DNA of 13,279 nt from a bacterium (GCA_024224995.1 JAAENB010000798.1:1-13279), one strand, 5' to 3'; positions 1 through 6,879 are shown, counted from the first letter of the stretch. Notes: generated from the sequence alone by a model not told the origin. A program made the numbers and translations.

Positions 1-54
1 AGTTTCTTGAGAGTGTTGACCCTGTGGGGCAGGGAAAAATATGGAAGAAACTGT
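1..54. repeat. Nested-hairpin repeat, copy 1
   Basis: First copy of a ~55-bp repeat. Its ends are inverted: AGTTTCTT at 1-8 pairs with AAGAAACT at 45-52. A second hairpin sits inside: CCCTG (20-24), loop TGGGG, CAGGG (30-34). It matches copy 2 over bases 1-13 and 17-54, differing only in a 3/4-base stretch between. It starts on the first base of the window, so the unit may extend further left. Confidence 0.8.
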
Positions 55-107
55 GGGTATACCGGGGTTTGTTTTGCGAAGATGCTCCGGGCACGGGTTT
101 GGTTCTG

Positions 108-132
108 AGAGACGTTGCACTGCAACGTCTCT
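108..132. repeat. Perfect 12-bp-arm palindrome
   Basis: AGAGACGTTGCA (108-119) and TGCAACGTCTCT (121-132) are exact reverse complements around the single base C120. Less perfect pairing continues outward: GGTT at about 101-104 against AACC at 135-138, and CCGGGG near 63 against CCCCGGG near 140-146. The whole 60-148 stretch could therefore fold as one long imperfect stem. No T-tract follows on either strand, so it is unlike a simple terminator. From memory, similar ACGTTGCA-cored palindromes occur as dispersed intergenic repeats in unrelated bacteria; I cannot confirm this here. Confidence 0.75.
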
Positions 133-179
133 GAAACCACCCCGGGTAAGATCCCCCGAAAAAGGCTCTATTGAAAAAG

Positions 180-234
180 AGTTTCTTGAGAGCAGCTGAC
201 CCTGTGGGGCAGGGAAAAATATGGAAGAAACTGT
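180..234. repeat. Nested-hairpin repeat, copy 2
   Basis: Second copy, in direct orientation and 179 bp from copy 1. Outer arms are AGTTTCTT (180-187) and AAGAAACT (225-232); the inner hairpin is CCCTG (200-204) / CAGGG (210-214). The last 38 bases (197-234) are identical to 17-54. Conservation of both the outer and inner arms suggests that the folded structure matters, as in REP-type or other structured intergenic repeats. The family is not one I can name. Confidence 0.8.
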
Positions 235-312
235 TGATATTACTCCTTTTTATTTAGAATTTAATTATCCTATATAGTAATATGACAGGTTCGGGGGTAA
301 AACCCGTAAAAT

Positions 313-2184
313 TTATTGAAGATTTTTTGGGGGAGGCCATTTTTTATATTTATGAATAGCCCTGGTATCAATCCCAATTACTTTCATGGAATAATCTTCT
401 TGAGAATAATCAGGGATTAAAACAGCAAGATATCTCCCTTTCGGGCTTTTAAAATAACCTGTTTTTACCGGAGCACCAATGGAAAAGGGGAGATTGTATT
501 TATATTTTTTTTGGTGGAGCAGTCTTTTGGAACCTTTTTTCGGAACCAGCAATATGGAATGACCGATAGTAGAGAGTTCTCCGGATTCGTCTCCTTTTTT
601 TTGATCCGGATTGATTTTTATATCATACTTCTTTCTTTTAATGACAGCAGGAAATTGTTTTAACTGCGGCTTCGCAATAGGAGCTATTTTATATTTAACG
701 AGCTGTTTTTTAAACTCTTTAATCGAAGCGGGCTTGTCATTGTGCCAATCAGTATCGCAGGCATGAGATGACCAGAGAACTTTGTTGTTTTTAAGATCAA
801 TGATTTCGAAGTATTCATTGGACTCACAGGCGTAAACATAGGGAGTAGAATAAAGATACGCGAATACTCCGTTCTTGTTCCATCCCATGGGACTGATGGC
901 ACCCATGTATATGGGTTTTTTCTTTCCGTGATGTTTTATCTTAAGAACAATACTATTTCGCGGATAATATGGGCCCTTAACTTTCCGGGCAATTCCCAGA
1001 GCTCCGATAGCACTTTTTTTCTCTCCTCTTTTTACCGCGGGAGACTCCTTTCTCAGACGGAAATCATTTCCTGAGAGGTCCGCGAATTGGGGATCATCTA
1101 TGATCGATCTTGTAAAATATTGGAGGTTATATTTTTTGTGAAAAAGGTTGTATTTTCCGGTAAGAGAGGGGGAGTTCTTTATAAAAGGCTCTCTCCGGTT
1201 AAAGGCAAAAATATTATAGTTAAAAGAAATGGAACCGCAATCTTCAATTAAGAGAGATCGATTGGAGTTTTTTGCCACCGTATTATATTCAAATTTTATC
1301 CCGGAACTTTTTCGAATGTGAATCGCAGCGTCATTAAAACTTCCACTCCCATTGTTGGTGATGATATTTTTTCTCACCAGGGTTTTTTTAATATTATTAA
1401 AATAGATTCCTCCATAGCTGCATTGAGTAATGGTATTTCCAATAACTGTTAAATGAGTTGAATTCATTGCGTCAATACCGCGGAATCCCGATCCGTTTAA
1501 AATACAATTGTTAATAGTAACGGAATGAGCATTCCTGAGACGGACGACAGGAGCGATGCAGTTGTATTCAGTGACGTGAACGGCTTTGATATGGCTTATG
1601 GTTATTTGTTTTGAGTCACGAATCGTAATGATAGTAGCGTCACTGCCGGGCGTTTTAATCCAGGCCTTTTTTTGCCCCCGTATAACCAGCTTGTTCTTAT
1701 TTAATATTTTCAGGTCTTCGGAGTATTCACCGTCTTTAACCAAAATATGATCGCCCTTCTTTGAAAAATCAATGGCGTCTTGAATTTTTTTAAAATGGCC
1801 CGACCCGTCGGAAGCGGCAACAATGGCCCGGTGAACTCCTCCGCCAAAAACCCAGCCCCTAAGCCCTTTATGGTTTTTTATTTTAAACCAGGGGGAGCGG
1901 TATTTCTTTCCCCGCAAGGAGACTTTAGTTTTAAATGAACTCTTTTTTCCCGTGAAAATGACCGTTTCTCCTTCTTTAAGAGAGCCCAGTTTCTTTCCCG
2001 AAAGACCCGGTTTTTTCCGGATACTTAAGCCCTCTACCCAGGCGTACATCATAATGGAATTTACTGCGGATTTTATGTTTTCGGTATTTGTGTGCTCGCT
2101 TTTGCTGTTTAAGGGGAGTGAAGTGAGGCAGAGGTATATGAGAATGAAGAGAGGGAGCGACTTTATTAAAACCCGGGTGTTCAT
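313..2184 (-). CDS. Secreted SH3b / right-handed beta-helix protein
   Basis: A 623-residue exported protein of unknown exact role. Residues 1-27 form a signal peptide (basic start, hydrophobic 9-25). Residues 47-118 fit a bacterial SH3 (SH3b) domain: the WVEGLSIRKKPG entry, KLGSLKEGE, and the closing GWVFGGG. Residues 120-400 show the parallel beta-helix pattern of the pectate-lyase/NosD type: DGSGHFKKIQDAID, then repeated asparagine-rich turns such as NNCILNG, GNTITQC and KNIITNNGSG, then DDPQFAD and SPAVKRG as in other right-handed beta-helix proteins. Residues 425-615 form a further domain (ISPMGWNKNGVFAYLY, then FEIIDLKNNKVLW) that I do not recognise. The start is supported by GGAG seven bases upstream. 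SH3b domains often bind peptidoglycan or peptides and beta-helices often bind polysaccharide, so a wall or surface role is inferred. It lies directly downstream of a broken gene, with no clear promoter of its own. Confidence 0.8.
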   Translation of the reverse strand: MNTRVLIKSLPLFILIYLCLTSLPLNSKSEHTNTENIKSAVNSIMMYAWVEGLSIRKKPGLSGKKLGSLKEGETVIFTGKKSSFKTKVSLRGKKYRSPWFKIKNHKGLRGWVFGGGVHRAIVAASDGSGHFKKIQDAIDFSKKGDHILVKDGEYSEDLKILNKNKLVIRGQKKAWIKTPGSDATIITIRDSKQITISHIKAVHVTEYNCIAPVVRLRNAHSVTINNCILNGSGFRGIDAMNSTHLTVIGNTITQCSYGGIYFNNIKKTLVRKNIITNNGSGSFNDAAIHIRKSSGIKFEYNTVAKNSNRSLLIEDCGSISFNYNIFAFNRREPFIKNSPSLTGKYNLFHKKYNLQYFTRSIIDDPQFADLSGNDFRLRKESPAVKRGEKKSAIGALGIARKVKGPYYPRNSIVLKIKHHGKKKPIYMGAISPMGWNKNGVFAYLYSTPYVYACESNEYFEIIDLKNNKVLWSSHACDTDWHNDKPASIKEFKKQLVKYKIAPIAKPQLKQFPAVIKRKKYDIKINPDQKKGDESGELSTIGHSILLVPKKGSKRLLHQKKYKYNLPFSIGAPVKTGYFKSPKGRYLAVLIPDYSQEDYSMKVIGIDTRAIHKYKKWPPPKNLQ

Positions 2185-2215
2185 TAGTGTACTCCTTATA
2201 GAGTTGAAATCATGT

Positions 2216-2425
2216 TCAAAAAAAAGATAGCAGTAACAATGGCCTGGTTAACCCGGTTTTCCCGGATCCGACAATACGTTCTGCAGCTTTTCCGGGTCTG
2301 GGGCCTCTTTTGTTAATCACGGGAGTTTTTCTTTCAAATTCAAAGGATTTAAAATTTTTTCTAAGAAAGGGGATTAAGCCTCGAACCTCAGATTCTCCAC
2401 CTCCGGCAAAAACCCATACTACCAC
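2216..2425 (-). pseudogene. Truncated partner gene of ATPase (TOPRIM/DUF4276-like start)
   Basis: A 69-codon reading frame starts at a GTG that overlaps the ATPase stop codon, with GGAGG (2432-2436 on the complement) six bases upstream. This is classic translational coupling. The first ~50 residues read like a genuine protein start: strand VVWVFAGGG, ESEVRGLIPFLRKNF, then FERKTPV and a GPRPGK basic turn. This resembles the N-terminus of small proteins of the DUF4276/RloB/TOPRIM-like kind that accompany such ATPases; that assignment is from memory of the pattern. After GSGKTG the frame runs into a leucine-rich tail and stops 31 bases before the next gene, far short of the ~200 residues expected. 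I read it as the 5' remnant of an effector gene whose 3' part was deleted when the beta-helix gene was juxtaposed. Alternatively it is a tiny intact protein or a chance frame. Confidence 0.5.
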
Positions 2426-3684
2426 GGCCAGCCTCCCACAGATGGATCGCCTACCCGGTTTAAATCACCTAATTGCCATTCTTCGTCAAATTTTTCTTTT
2501 AGATCTGTCTCTGATAATTGATTCACTTTGAAATAGTCTTTTTTTCCCAACGAAAAGACAAAAACGTCCTTCCAGTGATCTGTAAAATAATCCAATAGAT
2601 CCGGGCTATGACTGGCTATAATCACCTGGGTTTTTTCAGCCGCACTCTTAATCCATTCTGCCAGTATGGGCATCCAGGAGACATGAATCCCCAGTTCCGG
2701 TTCGTCAATAACCAGCAGCTTTGGCAGTTTGGAAGAGTGCAAAATAACAGCCCAGCACAACATCCTGACTGTGCCGTCTGACATGTCATTCAAATAAAAA
2801 GGTTCTTCAATGTCGTTAAAATGCCATTCAATCGCTAAAGAAAGCCTTCCTGATTTTATGGGTCGAACTTTCCTGGTACTGCGAATTATTGATTTCATAG
2901 CGCGATTAATACTTTCCTCAAAATCAAGACTTTCACTGCTAAGATTGTCCAGAACCAGCGCCAGGTTTTCCCCCGACTCTGAAAGGAAAACATCGGAAGG
3001 ACCAATTTTTGGTTCGGAATTACGGATATTCATTAAATTCATATTGCCGGCATTGTAAAATTTCCAGCTCGATACATTTTCAAGGATTTCCCGCCGAATT
3101 TTATAAAATGGAACCTTCTCAGGAGGATAATCGCTATTCTCAAGCAGTTCAGGTAAAATGTTAAATGAGAGTTCCTTTGTTGAAATTTCTTCAAATACTT
3201 CAAAGTGTGATTTTGCTGTGTCAGGATCTTCTTTTATGGAAACAACTCCTTTCCCAATATCTTTATCATGACATTTGTAAAAATAATATGGATTAGATAA
3301 TCCTTTGGCATAGTTAATTAAGGATTCTTCATTTACCTTGATAGAACCCTTCTGGTCGATATTCAATTGCAGGTTTAACCTGTGTTGGGATGAGAATTCA
3401 AATCCAAATGATAAATTTGCCGGTTTTTTTAGAGAAGCATCCAGTATCTTTGAGTCTCCCAGGTAAGATATAGCTTCTTCAAACCGGGTAATTCCCCGGT
3501 TTTCATCGGGGTTTAGAGCAAAACTATCCTTTAAAAATTTTAGTGCCGAGATGAAATTACTTTTTCCGGAACCGTTCGGTCCGATAAAGATGTTTAAACA
3601 ATTTAACTTAATCCCATCATCAAGAACTAAGTTTTTATAATTTTTTGCTGAAAACTTCTCAATTCCTAATTTATTTATCGTCAT
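2419..3684 (-). CDS. AAA/ABC-type ATPase (AAA15/AAA21, COG4637-like)
   Basis: A 421-residue soluble ATPase of the SMC/RecF-like AAA15/AAA21 group. Visible motifs are Walker A GPNGSGKS (35-42), an ABC-signature-like LNDMSDGT (298-305), Walker B LLVIDEPELGIH (323-334) with its catalytic glutamate, and the switch histidine in IASHSPDL (H359). The C-terminal tail, ELGDLNR-like followed by VGGWPW, recalls the short ending common in this group. The reading frame can extend 21 codons upstream to a TTG, but the ATG at 3684 has GGAG eight bases before it (3693-3696 on the complement) and places the first beta strand (IEKF) at the usual distance, so it is chosen. Such ATPases usually act with a partner encoded immediately downstream; here that partner looks truncated. 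The gene is divergent from pgm across a 195-bp gap. A weak promoter (TTGTAA, 16 bp, GATACT on the complement, 3736-3763) is possible. Role inferred: DNA- or RNA-related, perhaps a defence-type module; no direct evidence. Confidence 0.85.
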   Translation of the reverse strand: MTINKLGIEKFSAKNYKNLVLDDGIKLNCLNIFIGPNGSGKSNFISALKFLKDSFALNPDENRGITRFEEAISYLGDSKILDASLKKPANLSFGFEFSSQHRLNLQLNIDQKGSIKVNEESLINYAKGLSNPYYFYKCHDKDIGKGVVSIKEDPDTAKSHFEVFEEISTKELSFNILPELLENSDYPPEKVPFYKIRREILENVSSWKFYNAGNMNLMNIRNSEPKIGPSDVFLSESGENLALVLDNLSSESLDFEESINRAMKSIIRSTRKVRPIKSGRLSLAIEWHFNDIEEPFYLNDMSDGTVRMLCWAVILHSSKLPKLLVIDEPELGIHVSWMPILAEWIKSAAEKTQVIIASHSPDLLDYFTDHWKDVFVFSLGKKDYFKVNQLSETDLKEKFDEEWQLGDLNRVGDPSVGGWPW

Positions 3685-3809
3685 TAGCCTGGCTCCGGAA
3701 GAAATATAAGGTATTGAATGTTTTGTCAGATTTTGAGTATCTGTCAATAAAAATATTTTACAAAATGTTTACCCACAATCCAAACCAAACCAACCCCCCA
3801 TTAATTGTA

Positions 3810-3838
3810 TTGACAAAACTCCAATCCTGGTATACAAA
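3810..3838 (+). promoter_or_regulatory. Sigma70-type promoter of pgm
   Basis: A perfect -35 TTGACA lies at 3810-3815. The -10 is TATACA at 3831-3836 (15-bp spacing) or TACAAA at 3833-3838 (17 bp). It lies about 45-70 bp before the pgm ATG, which has AGGAGAGA at 3867-3874. It probably also drives the small lipoprotein that follows. Confidence 0.6.
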
Positions 3839-3879
3839 TTATCCTGCACTACTATCATCAAACCCCAGGAGAGAGAACA

Positions 3880-5535
3880 ATGAGTGTAGCACTGCATGTA
3901 CAAAAAGTAATAATAACACAGCCCTATACAATAGATAAAATGGGAACATCGGGATTGCGAAAGGTACAGAAAGTCTATAACCAGCCTCTTTTCCTGGAAC
4001 AGTTTACCCAGGGAATAGCTGCGTATTTCAAAGAGATCTCAAACAACAGAACCCTGCTTCTGGGAGGAGACCCCAGGAAAGGGAACAAAGAGCGGGTATG
4101 GGCCATAGCAGAGATACTGGTGGCAAACGGGTTCCGGGCAGTAATAGCCAAAGACGGGCTTGCCAGTACCCCGGCCATGTCTCATGGAATACGCAGCCTC
4201 AATGTGGCAGGGGCCATAATCCTCACCGCCAGCCACAACCCCTATACCGATGTGGGAATAAAGATAAACATGTCCGATGGGTCGCCGGCCCCGGACGACA
4301 CCGTCACCAGGATACATGAGCTGCAAAACAGCACAAAAGAATTTTACCGGGTAGATTACGGGGAAGCAAAGGCAGCCGGAATAGTGGAAGAGATAAATAT
4401 AATCGAACAATATGCCGAGCTCCTTGATGATATATTTAACTTAAATGAAATGAAAAAGATGATAGAAGAGAGAAGCCTCACCGGGGCATTTGATTCCATG
4501 CACGGAGCAGCAGGACCATTTTGCAGGGAAATTTTTATAAACAGGCTCGATATGAATGCCCGGATGTTACGGGAAGAGCCCAGGGAAGACCTGGGAGGAA
4601 CAGACGCGAAAGGAGAGCCCCTGCATCCGGAGCCGGATTTTGATTATATAGAAGAGCTAATGGAATTGAACAAAAGCGGAGACTATGATATAGTCGCGGC
4701 CTGGGATTCCGATGTAGACAGGCGCCTCGACGGCGGCGGGAAATTCTTTGTGGAATCGGCGGATGAGTTTGCCCTGTTCGCGAAATATAATGACCTCATA
4801 AAAATAAGCCAGTTGTTTAAAGAGACCATATATTTTTGCCGGTCAACAGTAACAGCCGGCAGTATCAACAAAATGGAAGCGTTTTTAAAAGAGGCATACG
4901 CGGGAAAAGAAGTAAGGGTGATAGAAACCCCAACCGGGTTCAAATGGATAGCGGAGCTTGGAAACTGGGGAGTAGAAGAAAGCAATGGCGTGGGGAATCC
5001 CTATATCAGGGAAAAGGACGGGATTTTCGCGACGCTCTTTTTACTAAAGATCATGCTTTTTACGGGCAAGAACCCCCGGCAGCTTATGGAAGAGATCTGG
5101 AAGGAGTTTGGCAGGGTCTATTTTACCAGGGGAGAGGTCTCGGGCAGTGATATCGCGAAGAAAGATGAGCTGGCAGCAATACTGGAGAACGCGAACAATT
5201 TCGCGGGAAAACAGTTTGGAGCACTCACCCTGGAATCGGCAGGGGCCTGGAACTATAAACACCCTGAAACCGGGGAGACCGCGGCAAAGAGCGCGGCCTG
5301 GGTGTTGAATTTTAGTGAAGGAAATACCGTCAAAGCACGGTTTTCCGGGACCGGGGCAACAGGATATACCCTCAGGGTCTACTGCTCAAAGTATGATACA
5401 GTATACGATAAGCCAAAGTCGGAAATAACGCAGCCCATGAAGGAGGCGTTTGATAAATTCCTGGAAGCAAATAATTTTAGCGACAGGAGCAAGAAATATA
5501 CCGACGCGAATCAGCCGGATATATATAAAAAATAA
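3880..5535 (+). CDS. pgm: Phosphoglucomutase (alpha-D-glucose-specific)
   Basis: Interconverts glucose 1-phosphate and glucose 6-phosphate in the cytoplasm (EC 5.4.2.2), linking glycogen and sugar-nucleotide synthesis to glycolysis. At 551 residues it is the normal length for this branch of the alpha-D-phosphohexomutase family. The four active-site loops are all present: TASHNP (116-121) with phosphoserine Ser118; metal loop DSDVDR (276-281); sugar-specificity loop GVEESNGVG (364-372); and phosphate-binding SGTGATGYTLRVY (489-501). The N-terminal MGTSGLRK (21-28) is the usual substrate-contacting stretch. The GVEES form of loop 3 points to glucose rather than mannose or glucosamine phosphates. 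The start has a strong ribosome site five to six bases upstream. Isoleucine is encoded mostly by ATA here, unlike the neighbouring genes. The gene ends 22 bases before a small lipoprotein gene, with which it is probably co-transcribed. Confidence 0.95.
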   Translation: MSVALHVQKVIITQPYTIDKMGTSGLRKVQKVYNQPLFLEQFTQGIAAYFKEISNNRTLLLGGDPRKGNKERVWAIAEILVANGFRAVIAKDGLASTPAMSHGIRSLNVAGAIILTASHNPYTDVGIKINMSDGSPAPDDTVTRIHELQNSTKEFYRVDYGEAKAAGIVEEINIIEQYAELLDDIFNLNEMKKMIEERSLTGAFDSMHGAAGPFCREIFINRLDMNARMLREEPREDLGGTDAKGEPLHPEPDFDYIEELMELNKSGDYDIVAAWDSDVDRRLDGGGKFFVESADEFALFAKYNDLIKISQLFKETIYFCRSTVTAGSINKMEAFLKEAYAGKEVRVIETPTGFKWIAELGNWGVEESNGVGNPYIREKDGIFATLFLLKIMLFTGKNPRQLMEEIWKEFGRVYFTRGEVSGSDIAKKDELAAILENANNFAGKQFGALTLESAGAWNYKHPETGETAAKSAAWVLNFSEGNTVKARFSGTGATGYTLRVYCSKYDTVYDKPKSEITQPMKEAFDKFLEANNFSDRSKKYTDANQPDIYKK

Positions 5536-5557
5536 CTCAAAGGGGGGGATGTGAATT

Positions 5558-5962
5558 ATGAAGACAATGATGCCAAAATTGTTTATCTTTATTTTTATTG
5601 CTTTTGTTGTAACAGCCTGTGGAGATACTTCGGCAGCGGTACGGTTGGAAGTAACCGGAGGATCTGATGTCGTATATGTGAAGTATAGGGTTGGCGGTGG
5701 TGACCAGGATGAAGATGTGATCAATACGCTGCCGTGGACAAAACAAGCAACAGTAAGTGACATTCATTATTATTCGATAAAGTTTCAGGTATGTGACTGT
5801 AATGTTGATCATGGCGGTACTGCTGTAACAGCTTCCGTTTATTACGAGACCGATAAGCATAGAGGGGAGGAAGACGTGGTGGAAAGGGTTGAGCAGCAGC
5901 AGAGTGCAACCATTGGAGCGATCCCCTGTATTGAATTTTATATAAAAGTTGATGATGATTAA
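5558..5962 (+). CDS. Small lipoprotein with MmpS-like domain
   Basis: A 134-residue predicted lipoprotein. Residues 1-20 form a short basic/hydrophobic signal ending in lipobox VTAC, so Cys21 would be acylated. The mature part, about 100 residues, reads as a small beta sandwich: VRLEVTGGSDVVYVKYRVGG, then INTLPWTKQATV, then alternating strands and a cysteine pair (C79, C81) with a late C124. The order EVTG, VxYxxxGG, LPW, ITC/IPC resembles the MmpS-type domain known from mycobacterial accessory membrane proteins. This match is by eye and remote. The GGGGGGG ribosome site at 5542-5548 lies nine bases before the ATG. Only 22 bases separate it from pgm, so it is probably in the same transcript, although the functions look unrelated. 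Its localisation is envelope; its partner is unknown. Confidence 0.75.
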   Translation: MKTMMPKLFIFIFIAFVVTACGDTSAAVRLEVTGGSDVVYVKYRVGGGDQDEDVINTLPWTKQATVSDIHYYSIKFQVCDCNVDHGGTAVTASVYYETDKHRGEEDVVERVEQQQSATIGAIPCIEFYIKVDDD

Positions 5963-5973
5963 GGATTTTTTAT

Positions 5974-6002
5974 TTGACAATTGCTCTTTATGGGTGCATA
6001 AT
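5974..6002 (+). promoter_or_regulatory. Strong sigma70-type promoter
   Basis: TTGACA at 5974-5979, an optimal 17-bp spacer, and CATAAT at 5997-6002. It is placed 56 bp before the ATG of the second small lipoprotein, which would give that gene its own transcript separate from pgm. Confidence 0.7.
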
Positions 6003-6058
6003 TCTGTTAGATTCAGTAGATTGATTCCCAACTATATTTAAAAAAAAGGAGGAAAGCA

Positions 6059-6496
6059 ATGTTTAAATCTAAGAGTCTTTATGGGATAGTTTTATTGCTG
6101 GCGTTAGTAATGAGTGTGGGGTATTATGGGTGCTTCGAAGATGATGAAGTCATAAAATCAGTATCATTTGTTTTTACGAATGCCTCAGCTCATAATGGAA
6201 AAAATCTTTTCGCAAAACTGGTGCCAACCTCAGATACCGATTGTTCAAGTACAGCATTGTATTTTGGTACCGCAGTAATAGCAAGCGGTTCGGCAACAGT
6301 AACGTTGAGTGATGTTGCAGCAGACACCTATAAAGGATGTGCTTTTATTGATGTTGACAGCAGTTCCACTACAAGTGATTCTACATCAATGCCGAATACT
6401 AATGATTATTCCGGAAATACCGAAGCCGATGATCCAATTGTAGTGGATGGCGAGGAAACCGTTCCAATTGATACGTCCGGTTGGTCTCAGAATTAA
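6059..6496 (+). CDS. Small predicted lipoprotein, unknown function
   Basis: A 145-residue protein I do not recognise. Residues 1-24 are a signal sequence (basic start, hydrophobic 9-20) followed by GYYGC, a loose lipobox that would lipidate Cys25. The mature chain begins with acidic EDDE, then shows alternating beta strands (VSFVFTNA, NLFAKLVPT, ALYFGTAVIASG, ATVTLSDV) typical of a small beta sandwich. Cys62 and Cys94 could form a disulfide, which fits an oxidising periplasm. The last 45 residues are rich in Ser, Thr, Asp and Asn (SSSTTSDSTS), likely a flexible exposed tail. The ATG has GGAGG at 6049-6053 and a consensus promoter at 5974-6002. A weak terminator candidate follows at 6528-6549, so it may be a single-gene transcript. 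The high Ser/Thr/Asp content is typical of exported surface proteins. Confidence 0.75.
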   Translation: MFKSKSLYGIVLLLALVMSVGYYGCFEDDEVIKSVSFVFTNASAHNGKNLFAKLVPTSDTDCSSTALYFGTAVIASGSATVTLSDVAADTYKGCAFIDVDSSSTTSDSTSMPNTNDYSGNTEADDPIVVDGEETVPIDTSGWSQN

Positions 6497-6527
6497 ATTT
6501 GAACGGTCAAAACAAAATCAAAAAAGA

Positions 6528-6549
6528 GTGGGATTTACCCGTTTTTTTT
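6528..6549 (+). terminator. Weak rho-independent terminator candidate
   Basis: A GTGGG/CCCGT hairpin with an ATTTA loop (three G-C pairs plus two G-T wobbles) is followed by eight T residues (6542-6549). It lies 32 bases after the second lipoprotein stop and before the acylphosphatase. The A-rich tract before it can pair with the T-tract and lengthen the stem. The short stem keeps confidence low. Confidence 0.4.
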
Positions 6550-6599
6550 AGAAAATTTTGCTCAAAAAGTAGTTATTACCGAACAGGGGAAAAGTCATT

Positions 6600-6875
6600 A
6601 TGCCAAAACGATTGATCTTACGAGGCAGGGTTCAGGGAGTCATGTGCCGGAACCTGTGCAGCAAGTACGGAAAAAGGCTAAAACTGGAAGGAGCGGCCAG
6701 CAACCTGCCGAACGGGGCAGTAGAAGTGATCCTGGGTACAGAGGATGATGATATTATAGATGAATATATCAAACTGATCATGAATAACCCGCGCAAGGAG
6801 ATTTTCTGGGGCAGTGTTGACAATGTGGAAGCGTCGGATTACGCGGGACCCATTCAGGGAGATTTCGAATTTTAA
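6600..6875 (+). CDS. acyP: Acylphosphatase
   Basis: A 91-residue protein of the acylphosphatase family (EC 3.6.1.7), a small cytoplasmic alpha/beta enzyme that hydrolyses carboxyl-phosphate bonds such as acetyl phosphate and 1,3-bisphosphoglycerate. The phosphate-binding loop GRVQGV (9-14) is followed by Arg17, the conserved catalytic arginine. Asn35 in the SNLPNG stretch fits the conserved catalytic asparagine of the family's VRNxxDG segment. VEVILGTED continues as expected. The usual GVGFR is GVMCR here and VRNxxDG is ASNLPNG, so activity is probable but not certain. A ribosome site GGGGA (6586-6590) sits nine bases upstream. The stop is four bases from the stop of the convergent gene on the other strand, and no good terminator is visible in the gap. 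Confidence 0.85.
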   Translation: MPKRLILRGRVQGVMCRNLCSKYGKRLKLEGAASNLPNGAVEVILGTEDDDIIDEYIKLIMNNPRKEIFWGSVDNVEASDYAGPIQGDFEF

Positions 6876-6879
6876 GCCC

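Larger units (their letters stand above)
1..312. other. Non-coding region with repeats
   Basis: No convincing gene is seen here. The stretch lies downstream of the minus-strand beta-helix gene and is dominated by two near-identical repeats (1-54 and 180-234) with a strong palindrome between them (108-132). The remainder, about 240-312, is AT-rich. A short GGGT/ACCC inverted pair lies just past the stop codon of the beta-helix gene, but no T-tract follows it, so it is not called a terminator. Confidence 0.6.

Noticed and set aside
1..234. CRISPR array
   Set aside because: Only two copies with a ~125-bp gap, repeats too long and internally structured, and no cas gene in the window.
2216..2280. 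Terminator after the truncated partner gene (T-run near 2220)
   Set aside because: The T-run is not directly preceded by a stable stem; GGTTAACC and CCGG nearby are short and too distant.
3685..3747. TTG at 3747 as the start of the ATPase
   Set aside because: It lies within a TTGACA-like stretch, has no ribosome site, and adds 21 residues before the first conserved strand; the ATG at 3684 has GGAG at good spacing.
3723..3747. Imperfect inverted repeat TTGTCAGA / TCTGTCAA as an operator
   Set aside because: One mismatch in eight, AT-rich, and no second copy; too weak to call.
5537..6031. 164-codon minus-strand frame opposite the MmpS-like lipoprotein
   Set aside because: No ribosome site and a low-complexity product; the plus-strand frame has a signal peptide, a lipobox and a strong ribosome site.
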